From an uncultured Rhodospirillales bacterium (GTDB lineage Bacteria > Pseudomonadota > Alphaproteobacteria > Kiloniellales > Kiloniellaceae): a DNA stretch of 60,445 bases. This document shows, in pieces, positions 47,431-55,266 of the stretch. The position numbers and the translations under genes were made by a program. Positions within the stretch are counted from its first letter, which is position 1. Each line of letters opens with the position of its first letter. The stretch is taken from contig CAJXUS010000020.1 of assembly GCA_913060675.1 (NCBI GenBank), forward strand, positions 1-60,445, read 5' to 3'. The notes under the pieces are model-generated. The model saw only the letters and a list, made by a program, of their open reading frames with translations, was not told the origin of the DNA and did not search any database.

Positions 47431-47519
47431 GTTCTGAAAAAAGAGTATTGATAATTTCAGAACGATAGGTGGTTTATATTTTGATCACGTGAAATTCGCA
47501 AGATTAATTTCAGAACGAT
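47431..47519. repeat. Repeated operator-like elements between a membrane gene and tetR
   Basis: The 15-base sequence TAATTTCAGAACGAT occurs twice in direct orientation at 47452-47466 and 47505-47519, 53 bases apart (about five helical turns). An inverted copy of its core, GTTCTGAAA, lies at 47431-47439, forming an inverted repeat with TTTCAGAAC at 47455-47463. Three copies in a TetR divergent promoter strongly suggest binding sites. Confidence 0.75.
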
Positions 47520-47566
47520 GCGTGAAAAAAATTGTAAGCTTAATAACTAAGCCGTATAAACGGGGG

Positions 47567-48148
47567 ATGGGACGCAAAAAAGCATATGACCGCAATGAGG
47601 TGCTGGAACGGGCGATGGATCTGTTTTGGCGTGTTGGCTATGAAGGTGCACACTTAAGTGCTCTGGTTGAAATTACAGGGCTAAATCGGTTCAGCCTCTA
47701 CAAGGAGTTCGGCGGTAAGGAAGGGCTCTTTGAAGAGGCCTTGCTGTGTTATTTGAACGGTGCCCGTGACAGCTATCAGAAGCTATTGGGCAAACAACCA
47801 TTAGGTTTGGATAATATAAGATCCTACTTTCATGCTTTAACTTATAGCCCGGATTATCATGGATGTTTCATCATAAATACACTGTCCGAAAAACACGTTG
47901 TGACCGATACGGCTTTCACTTTGGTGAAAAAATTCACAGAAGAAGCAAAAGATCTTTTTAAAGCCAACCTTGATGCTGCTGTTGAAGTGGGTCAATTGAA
48001 AAAAAAGAGTGATACGAAAGCCATGGCTGAATATCTTTTGACCGTTGATCAGGGGTTGTCAATTTATGGCATAGGCGACCCGGATAATCAGGTGAAAGAA
48101 CAAATCGTAAGCATTGCTTTAGGGCAATTGTTTACCGAAAAACTTTAA
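47567..48148 (+). CDS. TetR/AcrR family transcriptional regulator
   Basis: This 193-residue regulator has an N-terminal helix-turn-helix (about 8-55; VLERAMDLFWRVGYEGAHL, ITGLNRFSLYKEFGGKEGLF) and a helical ligand-binding domain. The YSPDYHGCFIINTLSEK segment is typical of one TetR C-terminal subfamily. I put the start at ATG 47567 (MGRKKAYDR), the usual opening of such proteins; an upstream in-frame ATG at 47489 would add 26 residues lying across the operator repeats. The likely target is the divergent membrane protein gene, and itself. Confidence 0.9.
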   Translation: MGRKKAYDRNEVLERAMDLFWRVGYEGAHLSALVEITGLNRFSLYKEFGGKEGLFEEALLCYLNGARDSYQKLLGKQPLGLDNIRSYFHALTYSPDYHGCFIINTLSEKHVVTDTAFTLVKKFTEEAKDLFKANLDAAVEVGQLKKKSDTKAMAEYLLTVDQGLSIYGIGDPDNQVKEQIVSIALGQLFTEKL

Positions 48149-48252
48149 GAAACACGACCTTGGATTGCTTTTAAAAATTGATTGTGTCATGAATCATTCC
48201 ACTCAACCGTTTGGTTAATTCCCCCAAGCAAGCCAATACAGGACAATTTTTT

Positions 48253-48795
48253 TTGCCAACTCCAAATGATATCACAGGTCTTTTGGCGCGGGTCGCACTT
48301 GGCGATCGGCAGGCCTTTGATCTGTTGTATCAAAAAACTTCTGCGAAACTTTTTGGGGTTTCCCTTCGTCTCTTAAAGGACAGAACAGAAGCGGAAGATG
48401 TTCTTCAGGAGGTCTATATAAAGGTTTGGCAGCGGGCAGATCGTTTCAATCAATCAGATGCCAGCCCGATGTCTTGGCTCATAGCCATAACGAGAAACCA
48501 CGCTATTGATCGGATCCGTGCCAGAAAAACAGTAACCGCGGATATCGAAGAAATTGCGGAATTGGCTGATAAAGCGCCGACACCAGAAGCGAACGTTATC
48601 GCGGGATCAGATCGGAGAAAGATTAATGAGTGCCTGGAACAGCTAGAGAAAGTAAAATCAAGTGCGGTGCGGGGTGCTTATATGGAGGGTTATTCCTATC
48701 AAGAACTGTCTGACAGGTATAAAATTCCATTAAATACCGTAAGAACCTGGCTGCGGCGTAGCTTGGCGAAGTTAAAAGAATGTCTAAGTGAGTAG
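48253..48795 (+). CDS. ECF RNA polymerase sigma factor (SigK-like)
   Basis: This 180-residue ECF sigma factor has region 2 at about 15-85 (GVSLRLLKDRTEAEDVLQEV, KVWQRADRF, SWLIAITRNHAIDRIRARK) and region 4 at about 115-178 (YQELSDRYKIPLNTVRTWLR). The start is uncertain: TTG 48253 has CAGGAC nine bases upstream and gives a natural N-terminus; a TTG at 48211 lacks a site. It lies ten bases upstream of the anti-sigma gene, and a secreted fasciclin gene follows, the same trio as mycobacterial SigK, RskA and MPT70/83. Confidence 0.92.
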   Translation: MPTPNDITGLLARVALGDRQAFDLLYQKTSAKLFGVSLRLLKDRTEAEDVLQEVYIKVWQRADRFNQSDASPMSWLIAITRNHAIDRIRARKTVTADIEEIAELADKAPTPEANVIAGSDRRKINECLEQLEKVKSSAVRGAYMEGYSYQELSDRYKIPLNTVRTWLRRSLAKLKECLSE

Positions 48796-48805
48796 ATGGG
48801 TGTGA

Positions 48806-49528
48806 ATGAGTGATAAGGCCAACATAGGCCCTGGAATGGGCACAGAAGGAAACGAGGATGATGCACTTGCGGCAGAATACGTCCTCGGTGTTCTTGATCA
48901 GGCTGAGCGTTCTACACTGGCTTTGCGTGTCAAAACGGATACGGCTTTTGCTCGGCTAGTTACAGACTGGGAAGCCAGACTAAGTGATTTGGATGAAGCT
49001 TATGAAGCCCAGACACCACCAGCATCTGTTAAGGTTGCTCTGGATAGGCGTTTGTTTGATCAGCCACAACTTGAAAACCACAATTCTCTCTGGGCTAGCC
49101 TTACTTTTTGGCGTTTGATCAGCGTTGGAGCTGTTCTTGGTTTGATGGCCCTTGTTCTCATTTCATTGTGGACAATAAATCAACCCGTTGGCCAGACGCT
49201 GGTTGCATCGCTTTCGGCAGTTAACAGAACAGAGCAGTTTGTCGCGCTCTATGAAACTGATACCCAGACATTACGGATCAGCACGATCTCAGGTGACAAG
49301 CCGACAGACAAAGATTTCGAGCTCTGGATTATTTCAGGTGATAATTCGCCAAAATCACTTGGCCTTGTAGGCGGGGTTGGTGACAAAGCACTTCGCGTTA
49401 CGACATCCCTGCAATCAAAATTTGTCGCGGGAGTTACTCTGGCTGTAAGCCTTGAGCCCGAGGGTGGGTCTACGACTGGGCTGCCAACAGGACCCGTGAT
49501 TGCCGTCGGTATTGTGAAGAATATTTAA
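48806..49528 (+). CDS. RskA-type transmembrane anti-sigma factor
   Basis: This 240-residue protein has an N-terminal cytoplasmic anti-sigma domain (EDDALAAEYVLGVLDQAER at about 17-35), one membrane helix at about 98-121 (ISVGAVLGLMALVLISLW) and a periplasmic RskA C-terminal domain (FELWIISGDNSPKSLGLV). It should hold the sigma factor of the preceding gene inactive at the membrane until its periplasmic part is cleaved or sensed. No zinc HxxxCxxC motif is present, as in other RskA-type proteins. The ATG at 48806 is ten bases after the sigma stop. Confidence 0.92.
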   Translation: MSDKANIGPGMGTEGNEDDALAAEYVLGVLDQAERSTLALRVKTDTAFARLVTDWEARLSDLDEAYEAQTPPASVKVALDRRLFDQPQLENHNSLWASLTFWRLISVGAVLGLMALVLISLWTINQPVGQTLVASLSAVNRTEQFVALYETDTQTLRISTISGDKPTDKDFELWIISGDNSPKSLGLVGGVGDKALRVTTSLQSKFVAGVTLAVSLEPEGGSTTGLPTGPVIAVGIVKNI

Positions 49529-49547
49529 AAAAATCAAAAAAAATTGA

Positions 49548-49571
49548 AACTTATCTTTTAGCTCTCCCGTT
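49548..49571 (+). promoter_or_regulatory. Candidate ECF sigma promoter before the fasciclin gene
   Basis: TGAAAC (AAC at 49548-49550), 17 bases, then CGTT (49568-49571) has the AAC / CGT core and spacing of many ECF promoters. The likely start would lie about 40 bases before ATG 49623. It is the expected place for a promoter read by the sigma factor encoded just upstream. No clear second copy was found before the sigma gene. Confidence 0.45.
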
Positions 49572-49622
49572 ACTTCTTTTGTCCCACGTTGGGTGGGAAG
49601 AAAAAAACAGTGGAGAACTTAG

Positions 49623-50174
49623 ATGTTGAAATCAATTCGTGTACTCGCCCTAACCGCAGCAGTTGTTGCCAGCACATCTGCAATGGCCAATCCGCAGGTT
49701 GGTGGCGCGGCGATGTATGCCACAAAAAATATCATTCAAAATGCGATCAATTCCAAAGACCACACCACCCTTGTTACAGCTGTTAAAGCCGCGGGTCTTG
49801 TTGAGACCTTGCAAAGCAAAGGCCCCTTTACGGTGTTCGCCCCGGTAAATGCGGCTTTTGATGCGCTTCCTGCTGGCACGGTTGAAAGCTTACTTAAGCC
49901 AGAAAATAAAGCGCAACTGGTCAAAATTTTGACCTGTCATGTGGTGGCTGCGGATGCCATGTCCGGCGCAATTAAAAAAATGATCAAGGATGATGGCGGC
50001 GAACACATTATCAAAACCGTTGGTGGTTGCGAATTTACCGCGATGTATGAAAAAGGTGGTAGGATCTCGATTAAGGATGGCCAAAACACAATAGCTCACG
50101 TCACCATTGCCGATGTCGATCAGTCCAACGGTGTGATCCATGTAATTGATAAGGTGCTGTTACCAAAATCGTGA
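49623..50174 (+). CDS. secreted fasciclin (FAS1) domain protein
   Basis: This 183-residue exported protein has a signal peptide ending in STSAMA (cleavage after about residue 22) and then one FAS1 domain, with the conserved PFTVFAPVNAAFDALPAG (H1 region) and VIHVIDKVLLP (H2 region). FAS1 proteins act in adhesion or at the cell surface. Two cysteines, in TCHVV and GGCEF, could form a disulphide. GGAG lies eight bases before the ATG. It is the third gene of a sigma/anti-sigma/fasciclin module and is likely its main output, from its own promoter. Confidence 0.93.
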   Translation: MLKSIRVLALTAAVVASTSAMANPQVGGAAMYATKNIIQNAINSKDHTTLVTAVKAAGLVETLQSKGPFTVFAPVNAAFDALPAGTVESLLKPENKAQLVKILTCHVVAADAMSGAIKKMIKDDGGEHIIKTVGGCEFTAMYEKGGRISIKDGQNTIAHVTIADVDQSNGVIHVIDKVLLPKS

Positions 50175-50210
50175 TCTGGAAAGACTGATCCCGTTATGAA
50201 ATCGGGATAT

Positions 50211-50251
50211 AATCGACGTGTGATTTATGAGGTATAACTCGCACGTCGATT
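50211..50251. terminator. Bidirectional terminator between fasciclin and PEP mutase family genes
   Basis: A 13-base-pair stem (50211-50223 with 50239-50251, one G-U pair) with a 15-base loop lies in the 86-base convergent gap. TTATTTT follows on the plus strand. A smaller hairpin, ATCCCG pairing with CGGGAT, lies just before it at 50188-50208. Confidence 0.78.
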
Positions 50252-50260
50252 TATTTTCGC

Positions 50261-51028
50261 TTAGCCGTAAACCTTACGACATTCGTCTTCGAGCAGCTTC
50301 ATGGCCGCTTGATAAGGTCCAGGGCCGTAGCTGATACGCGATACGCCCAGTTTGGAAAGTTCATCGTTTGTCGGACAACCCGGCATAACCATGATATTGA
50401 TCGGAAGTGGGCATGACTTACACAGCTCTTCGATTAAATCAGCATCAATTATACCAGGAACAAAAAGACCATCAGCACCGGCTGTTTGGTAGGATTTGCT
50501 CCGGGCCTGAACCTCAGCAAATAGTTCTGCCTTGTCGGAATCAGCACTTGCCTGAAGAAAGACATCCGTTCGCGCGTTGATAAAGGCCGGGATATCCAAT
50601 GCATCTGCAGCGGTCCGTGCAGCCTTGATCCTGCTAGACTGCTCATCGATGCTAAAAAGACCGGACCCAGTTATATCCTGATCTTCAAGGTTAAAGCCCA
50701 CGGCACCGTTTTGGAGCGCGAGGGTAACGGTTTGTCCAACGTCCTCTGGTGATTTGCCGTAACCTGCTTCTATATCCATGGTCACCGGAAGATCGACGCT
50801 ATCGCTAATACGTTTGATGTTGTCTAGCGCTAGTTCAAGCGGTAGTTGCTCACCGTCAGCGTATCCGAAGGCGGACGCTACAGACCAACTCCCCGTCGCA
50901 ATGGCCTTAGCTCCTGAACTCGCAGCCACTTTGGCGCTACCGGCATCCCAAATATTCTGTAAAATAAGTGGAGCACCCTTCTTGTGAAGTGTGTGGAGTG
51001 TCTGTGCTTTATTGTGAGACGTGGTCAT
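50261..51028 (-). CDS. isocitrate lyase/PEP mutase family enzyme
   Basis: This 255-residue TIM-barrel protein of the PEP mutase/isocitrate lyase superfamily has a magnesium-binding region in PVTMDIEAGYGKSPEDV, substrate-loop-like GFNLEDQDI, and NARTDVFLQ. The lyase Cys motif KKCGH is absent, so it is not a classical isocitrate lyase; related proteins are 2-methylisocitrate lyases, oxaloacetate decarboxylases or phosphonate enzymes. The substrate is open. I put the start at 51028, eight bases after AGGA. It is divergent from the Ada-like gene. Confidence 0.88.
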   Translation of the reverse strand: MTTSHNKAQTLHTLHKKGAPLILQNIWDAGSAKVAASSGAKAIATGSWSVASAFGYADGEQLPLELALDNIKRISDSVDLPVTMDIEAGYGKSPEDVGQTVTLALQNGAVGFNLEDQDITGSGLFSIDEQSSRIKAARTAADALDIPAFINARTDVFLQASADSDKAELFAEVQARSKSYQTAGADGLFVPGIIDADLIEELCKSCPLPINIMVMPGCPTNDELSKLGVSRISYGPGPYQAAMKLLEDECRKVYG

Positions 51029-51168
51029 CAAATTTATCCTGTCCATTGTGGGCTGAGGTGTCTTCGCTTAGACCTTCTTAACCGTTTGGACTATGTATGG
51101 CTGGTCGGAATCGGACGTGGTCATTTATTCCGCATTACAAAGCCGGACTATTTTTGTAAATTGAGACC

Positions 51169-51720
51169 ATGTTGAATTTTGATGAATGTAATGAAGCTCG
51201 CCTGATACGGGACCCGGCCTATGACGGAGTGTTTTTTGTTGGTGTGTTCACAACCCACATCTATTGCCGCCCGGTGTGTCCGGCGAGATTGCCGCTGACC
51301 AAAAATGTGAAGTTTTTTGAAACCGCCCCTGCCGCAGAGGCCGCAGGCCTGCGCCCCTGTTTGCGCTGTCGTCCGGAAACAGCCCCTTTCAGTCCGGCTT
51401 GGGAAGGGTCAAAATCAACTGTGAACCGAGCCCTTAAGTTGATCAACGAAGGTGCATTAGATGAGGGATCAGTCATCCAACTGGCCGACCTCCTCGGCAT
51501 CGGCTCCCGGCACCTCACCCGTCTGTTCAGCAAGCACTTTGGTGCCAGCCCTTTGCAAGCCGCCCAAACCTACCGCATCCAACGCGCTAAACGGCTCTTG
51601 AATGATACCGACTTGTCGATGACCGAGATCGCCTTGGCTGCAGGCTTTGGCAGTTTGAGACGGTTTAATGCAGTGTTTTCAGAACTCTATGGCAGACCAC
51701 CTTCAGCGATACGCCGCTAA
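51169..51720 (+). CDS. Ada metal-binding domain / AraC-type regulator (AdaA-like)
   Basis: This 183-residue protein joins an Ada N-terminal zinc domain (residues 1-75) to an AraC-type helix-turn-helix (about 85-183). The four zinc cysteines are in YCRPVCPAR and PCLRCRPE; in Ada the first of them takes the methyl group from a methylphosphotriester and turns the protein into an activator. Both methyltransferase and AlkA glycosylase domains are absent, so it resembles Bacillus AdaA. No ogt or alkA gene is adjacent. The probable job is sensing alkylation damage. Confidence 0.9.
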   Translation: MLNFDECNEARLIRDPAYDGVFFVGVFTTHIYCRPVCPARLPLTKNVKFFETAPAAEAAGLRPCLRCRPETAPFSPAWEGSKSTVNRALKLINEGALDEGSVIQLADLLGIGSRHLTRLFSKHFGASPLQAAQTYRIQRAKRLLNDTDLSMTEIALAAGFGSLRRFNAVFSELYGRPPSAIRR

Positions 51721-51872
51721 TATTAATTTGAGTGTACTAATCTGGAAAAAGTGATTCTGCTCTGGTAAACCCTCTTATGTTGGCGGAATTTTATTGCAGG
51801 TATTTTCCGAGCTCAATAAGGTGCTAATTACTTTATTCAATTATAAGTATTTGTAAGAGAGCAAGGCCGCTT

Positions 51873-52784
51873 ATGGCAAAGGGTGTTTTCGTCCATCGCG
51901 CAGATTCAATATATGATGATTTCCCGGAAGAGAAATATCAATTTCCCAAGCGATATCTGAACCGGGCCAAGAAGTTTGAGAATGATTGGATCCTTTACTA
52001 TGAACCTCGCGGTGGCGGGGGGCGGCTTGGATATACAGGTATTGCTAAAATTGATAAAATTGAACCGGACAGCCTGAAAGAAGATATGTTTGTCGCCCGA
52101 ATTGCTCCCGGGACGTTTTTGTCTTTTGAAGAATTTGTTTCCTTCAGAAAAGAGAATGGCTTTATGGAATCTTCTTTGAAGAAGCCTGACGGTTCATTGA
52201 ATGGTGGCTTAATCCAATGGGCCATACGCCCGATATCGGATACGGATTTTAACAATATTGTATTGCAGGGCTTTCCGGAAGAAACAAACTTACTTCCCCG
52301 TGCTGATCTCAAAAAACAAGACCAGAGTGCGCCGGGTCTAGCCGATGCAGCTTCAGACTTTATCTATGATGCTGAACGATTTCGGGTCGAGCAAACAATA
52401 TCGCGCATTCCAAGGGATAGAGTTTTCCGAAAACATGTATTAGAAGCTTATGATCGTAGGTGTGCTATAACAGGATTACAGCTTATTAATGGCGGGGGGC
52501 GTGCTGAAGTAGAGGCCGCACACATCAAACCTGTAGCAGCAAGTGGCCCTGACACAGTGAGGAATGGGATTGCTTTATCTGGAACGGTTCATTGGATGTT
52601 TGATCGGGGTTTAATTTCTTTAAGTGATGAATTAGATATCCTGGTTTCTCGACATGTAAATGACCCGACACAAATTCAACGTTTATTGAATGCAAGCGGC
52701 AAGGCCATTGCGCCCGAAAACCCAGCATATCGTCCTCACCCAAAATACTTAAATTGGCATAGAGAAAACTGCTTCAAAAATTGA
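51873..52784 (+). CDS. HNH endonuclease with N-terminal putative sensor domain
   Basis: This 303-residue protein has a C-terminal HNH nuclease (about 195-290): CAITGLQLINGGGRAEVEAA with the first His following (AAHIKP), Asn in VRNGIAL and the last His in TVHWMFDRGL. The N-terminal half (about 1-120; YQFPKRYLNRAKKF, DWILYYEPR, GYTGIAKIDKIEPD) looks like a small beta-barrel reader of the EVE/PUA type; this is inferred from pattern, not proved. Such a fusion would suit a type IV, modification-dependent restriction enzyme. No methyltransferase is nearby. It ends 24 bases from the 3' end of a convergent tRNA-Arg gene. Confidence 0.8.
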   Translation: MAKGVFVHRADSIYDDFPEEKYQFPKRYLNRAKKFENDWILYYEPRGGGGRLGYTGIAKIDKIEPDSLKEDMFVARIAPGTFLSFEEFVSFRKENGFMESSLKKPDGSLNGGLIQWAIRPISDTDFNNIVLQGFPEETNLLPRADLKKQDQSAPGLADAASDFIYDAERFRVEQTISRIPRDRVFRKHVLEAYDRRCAITGLQLINGGGRAEVEAAHIKPVAASGPDTVRNGIALSGTVHWMFDRGLISLSDELDILVSRHVNDPTQIQRLLNASGKAIAPENPAYRPHPKYLNWHRENCFKN

Positions 52785-52807
52785 AAAAATTTTAGAGAGT
52801 TTAAAAT

Positions 52808-52884
<77 letters not shown>

Positions 52885-53289
52885 ACAAAGAGCGGTCAAT
52901 GGGCGGACATTACTTCAAGCCTTGATGCAGGTAAAGAGGCAAAATGACCTTGGTGAATTTCTCTTGAAGGGCTCCTTGAAGGCCGAAATCCATCTTAAAG
53001 TTACGAAATTCCTATTCAGTTGTTATACTGTTGCTCGGTATTATTTAGGTGTCACCTTGGTATTTCTGGGGATCACACTATATAGCAACTGTTGCCGCAA
53101 ATTAGGAAAGAGCAGTGTCAGGATTGATGTTGCGCAAAGCAAAAGGTTCTTTTTCCTTGAACACGGGGTGTTCTTTGTGGCTTGTTACCCGGCACGTTTA
53201 GTCTGAAATGGTTTGGGAATGCCCAAACAATTGTTGCGTTAATCTGTTTTCTGCCCTTTGAGGGGCCGGGAACTCAAGGGAGTTAAAGT
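52885..53289. other. Gene-free gap upstream of yciB
   Basis: I see no convincing gene in these 405 bases. A 94-codon open frame at 52922-53206 has no ribosome site, odd composition and no family resemblance. AAGGGAG at 53276-53282 is the ribosome site of yciB. The tRNA promoter should lie in the first part of the gap on the minus strand. Confidence 0.5.
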
Positions 53290-53916
53290 ATGTCACGTCA
53301 AAAACCGAGTTGGATGGGACCCGCGATTGAATATGGGCCTATTGGCGTTTTTTTCGTGATTTACTACGGCTACGACAGTTTTGTTGAAGCTTATCCCGTT
53401 GAGCTATTGCTCGAGACCAAATCTTTTATCGCGGCGACCGCGGCTCTTATGGTGGCGACGATTATCGGTATCGGCTTTTCGCTCCACTACGATGGGAAAG
53501 TGCCCAAGGTTCCTTTGTTCACCGCGTTAGTGGTGATGATTTTTGGCGGATTGACGGTCTATTTTGACGATGAGAGCTTCTACAAGATGAAGCCAACGAT
53601 TGTTCAGGCGGTCTTTGCCATCATCCTTCTGGGTGGGCTGTTTATCTTTAAGCGCCCGTTGATCAAACCGCTGATGCAAAAGTCCTGGAATATGACCGAC
53701 GAAGGATGGAACATTCTCACCTTCCGTTTCGGTCTGTATTTTATTGCGATGGCGGTTTTAAATGAAATCGTTTGGCGGACCCAGTCCAATGACTTCTGGG
53801 TTAATTTCAAGGTCCTTGGCTCCATGGGGCTGATGGTTTTATTTATCTTTAGCCAGTACCCCATTATTCAAAAGTATCATCTTCCAGAAGAAGATACGGA
53901 CCAGATTAAAAGCTAA
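53290..53916 (+). CDS. yciB: inner-membrane septation protein A (YciB/IspZ)
   Basis: This 208-residue polytopic inner-membrane protein has about five to six helices. Typical YciB segments are EYGPIGVFFVIYYGY at the start, FKRPLIKPLMQKSWNMTDEG in the middle and NEIVWRTQSNDFWVNFK near the end. YciB links cell envelope synthesis to septation and interacts with division and elongation proteins in E. coli. AAGGGAG at 53276-53282 gives a good start. It is convergent with the serine hydrolase gene. Confidence 0.93.
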   Translation: MSRQKPSWMGPAIEYGPIGVFFVIYYGYDSFVEAYPVELLLETKSFIAATAALMVATIIGIGFSLHYDGKVPKVPLFTALVVMIFGGLTVYFDDESFYKMKPTIVQAVFAIILLGGLFIFKRPLIKPLMQKSWNMTDEGWNILTFRFGLYFIAMAVLNEIVWRTQSNDFWVNFKVLGSMGLMVLFIFSQYPIIQKYHLPEEDTDQIKS

Positions 53917-53943
53917 CTCCTAATCGCGTAAAGGCCTGAAAGG

Positions 53944-55185
53944 CTAAAGGAGAGCTCCGTGGACCAGGGCTTTAAGCTCTGGTCGGCTTGCATAGGTGCT
54001 GGATGGCACGAGTTGGGTGAAAAAGATAACATTCATCTGCTCTATTGGGTCTGTCCACCAGAAAGTACTCGCCAGTCCTCCCCAGCCAAAATCACCTACA
54101 GAGCCCGGTGTACGCTGTCGTGCGGGATCAAGGACTACCGACCCACCGATACCAAACCCCATACCGTCCATCGGGGTTTCAGCAAACGAGCTTGGTCCCA
54201 TGGATGAAATGTCGCCCGGTAAATGGTTGTGACGCATGAAATCAAGGGTGTGGGAAGAAACCAGTTTGTTGCCGTTCAAGGTGCCGCCAAGACGGATCAT
54301 TTCTGCAAATTTCAGATAATCATCAAGCGTTGAGACCAACCCGCCACCACCGGACAGAATACTATTTTTACCCGGTTGGTAACGATCAGACATACCCGGA
54401 TCCATGGGCGCTAGCGGATTATCATCTGTGTAGTGATAGCAGCTGGCAAAGCGCGATTGTTTGTCCTCGGGTACTGTAAAGCCTGTGTCACTCATTCCCA
54501 GGGGCTCGAATATTTGTTCTTGGAGGAATTGGTCGAGCGGTTGGCCAGAGAGCACTTCGATTAAGCGCCCAATAATGTCGATGCCAATGGAGTATTCCCA
54601 GCGGCTGCCAGGGGTAAATGCCAAAGGGATTTCGGCTACTCTTTTGACCCGTTGTTCCAGGTGATCATCACCCGGGCCAAAATCGAGGCTTTGTTGGGCG
54701 TAGGCCTGGGCGAGAATGCCTTCATTAAAACTATAACTCAGGCCGCTGGTATGGGTGAGGATCTGGTGAATGGTCGGGGGTAGGCAGGGTTTTGTTTGTT
54801 CAATCGATGTCGCGCCCTCAATCAACGCAGTGCAGTTGGAAAACTCAGGCAAGAACCGATCAATTGGTGTGTCGAGATGGAACAATCCGCGCTCCATCAA
54901 CATCATCAAGGCGAGAGATGTAATCGGCTTTGTCATGGAATAAATGCGGACAATGGTATCGCGCTCGTAGGGCTTGTTTTGTTCAATAGAGCGGAGGCCT
55001 GCTGCGGAAAAGTGTGCAATCTCACCGTGTCGAGCGACTATGACCGATGCGCCGGGGAACTTTCTCTCATCCACATAACGCCGCATCCATTGATCAATAC
55101 GTTTAAGTCGTGAAGCATCAAATCCCAAACGTTCTGCCCCCAACCGTTCTGCCACCAGTGGCTCTGCATCGTTTTTGAATTCCAC
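53944..55185 (-). CDS. serine hydrolase of the beta-lactamase/EstB family
   Basis: This 413-residue protein of the class C beta-lactamase superfamily has the nucleophile Ser and Lys in IYSMTKPITSLALM (S-x-x-K) and the tyrosine in SRWEYSIGIDIIGRL (Y-S-x). The C-terminal WGGLASTFWWTDP replaces the KTG region, as in EstB-like esterases. No signal peptide is seen, so it is probably a cytoplasmic esterase or transacylase rather than a true beta-lactamase. The start is GTG 55185, seven bases after GGGAAG. Confidence 0.88.
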   Translation of the reverse strand: MEFKNDAEPLVAERLGAERLGFDASRLKRIDQWMRRYVDERKFPGASVIVARHGEIAHFSAAGLRSIEQNKPYERDTIVRIYSMTKPITSLALMMLMERGLFHLDTPIDRFLPEFSNCTALIEGATSIEQTKPCLPPTIHQILTHTSGLSYSFNEGILAQAYAQQSLDFGPGDDHLEQRVKRVAEIPLAFTPGSRWEYSIGIDIIGRLIEVLSGQPLDQFLQEQIFEPLGMSDTGFTVPEDKQSRFASCYHYTDDNPLAPMDPGMSDRYQPGKNSILSGGGGLVSTLDDYLKFAEMIRLGGTLNGNKLVSSHTLDFMRHNHLPGDISSMGPSSFAETPMDGMGFGIGGSVVLDPARQRTPGSVGDFGWGGLASTFWWTDPIEQMNVIFFTQLVPSSTYASRPELKALVHGALL

Positions 55186-55266
55186 TTTAGAACTTCCCTT
55201 CGAACTCAGTTGTTGAGATTTTGGCTTAGTTGTTATCAGATTTAGTTATTACCCTGATTATTTGGC

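Noticed and set aside
52922..53206. 94-codon open frame between tRNA-Arg and yciB
   Set aside because: No ribosome site, no recognisable domain, mixed composition with scattered Cys and Arg; probably chance.
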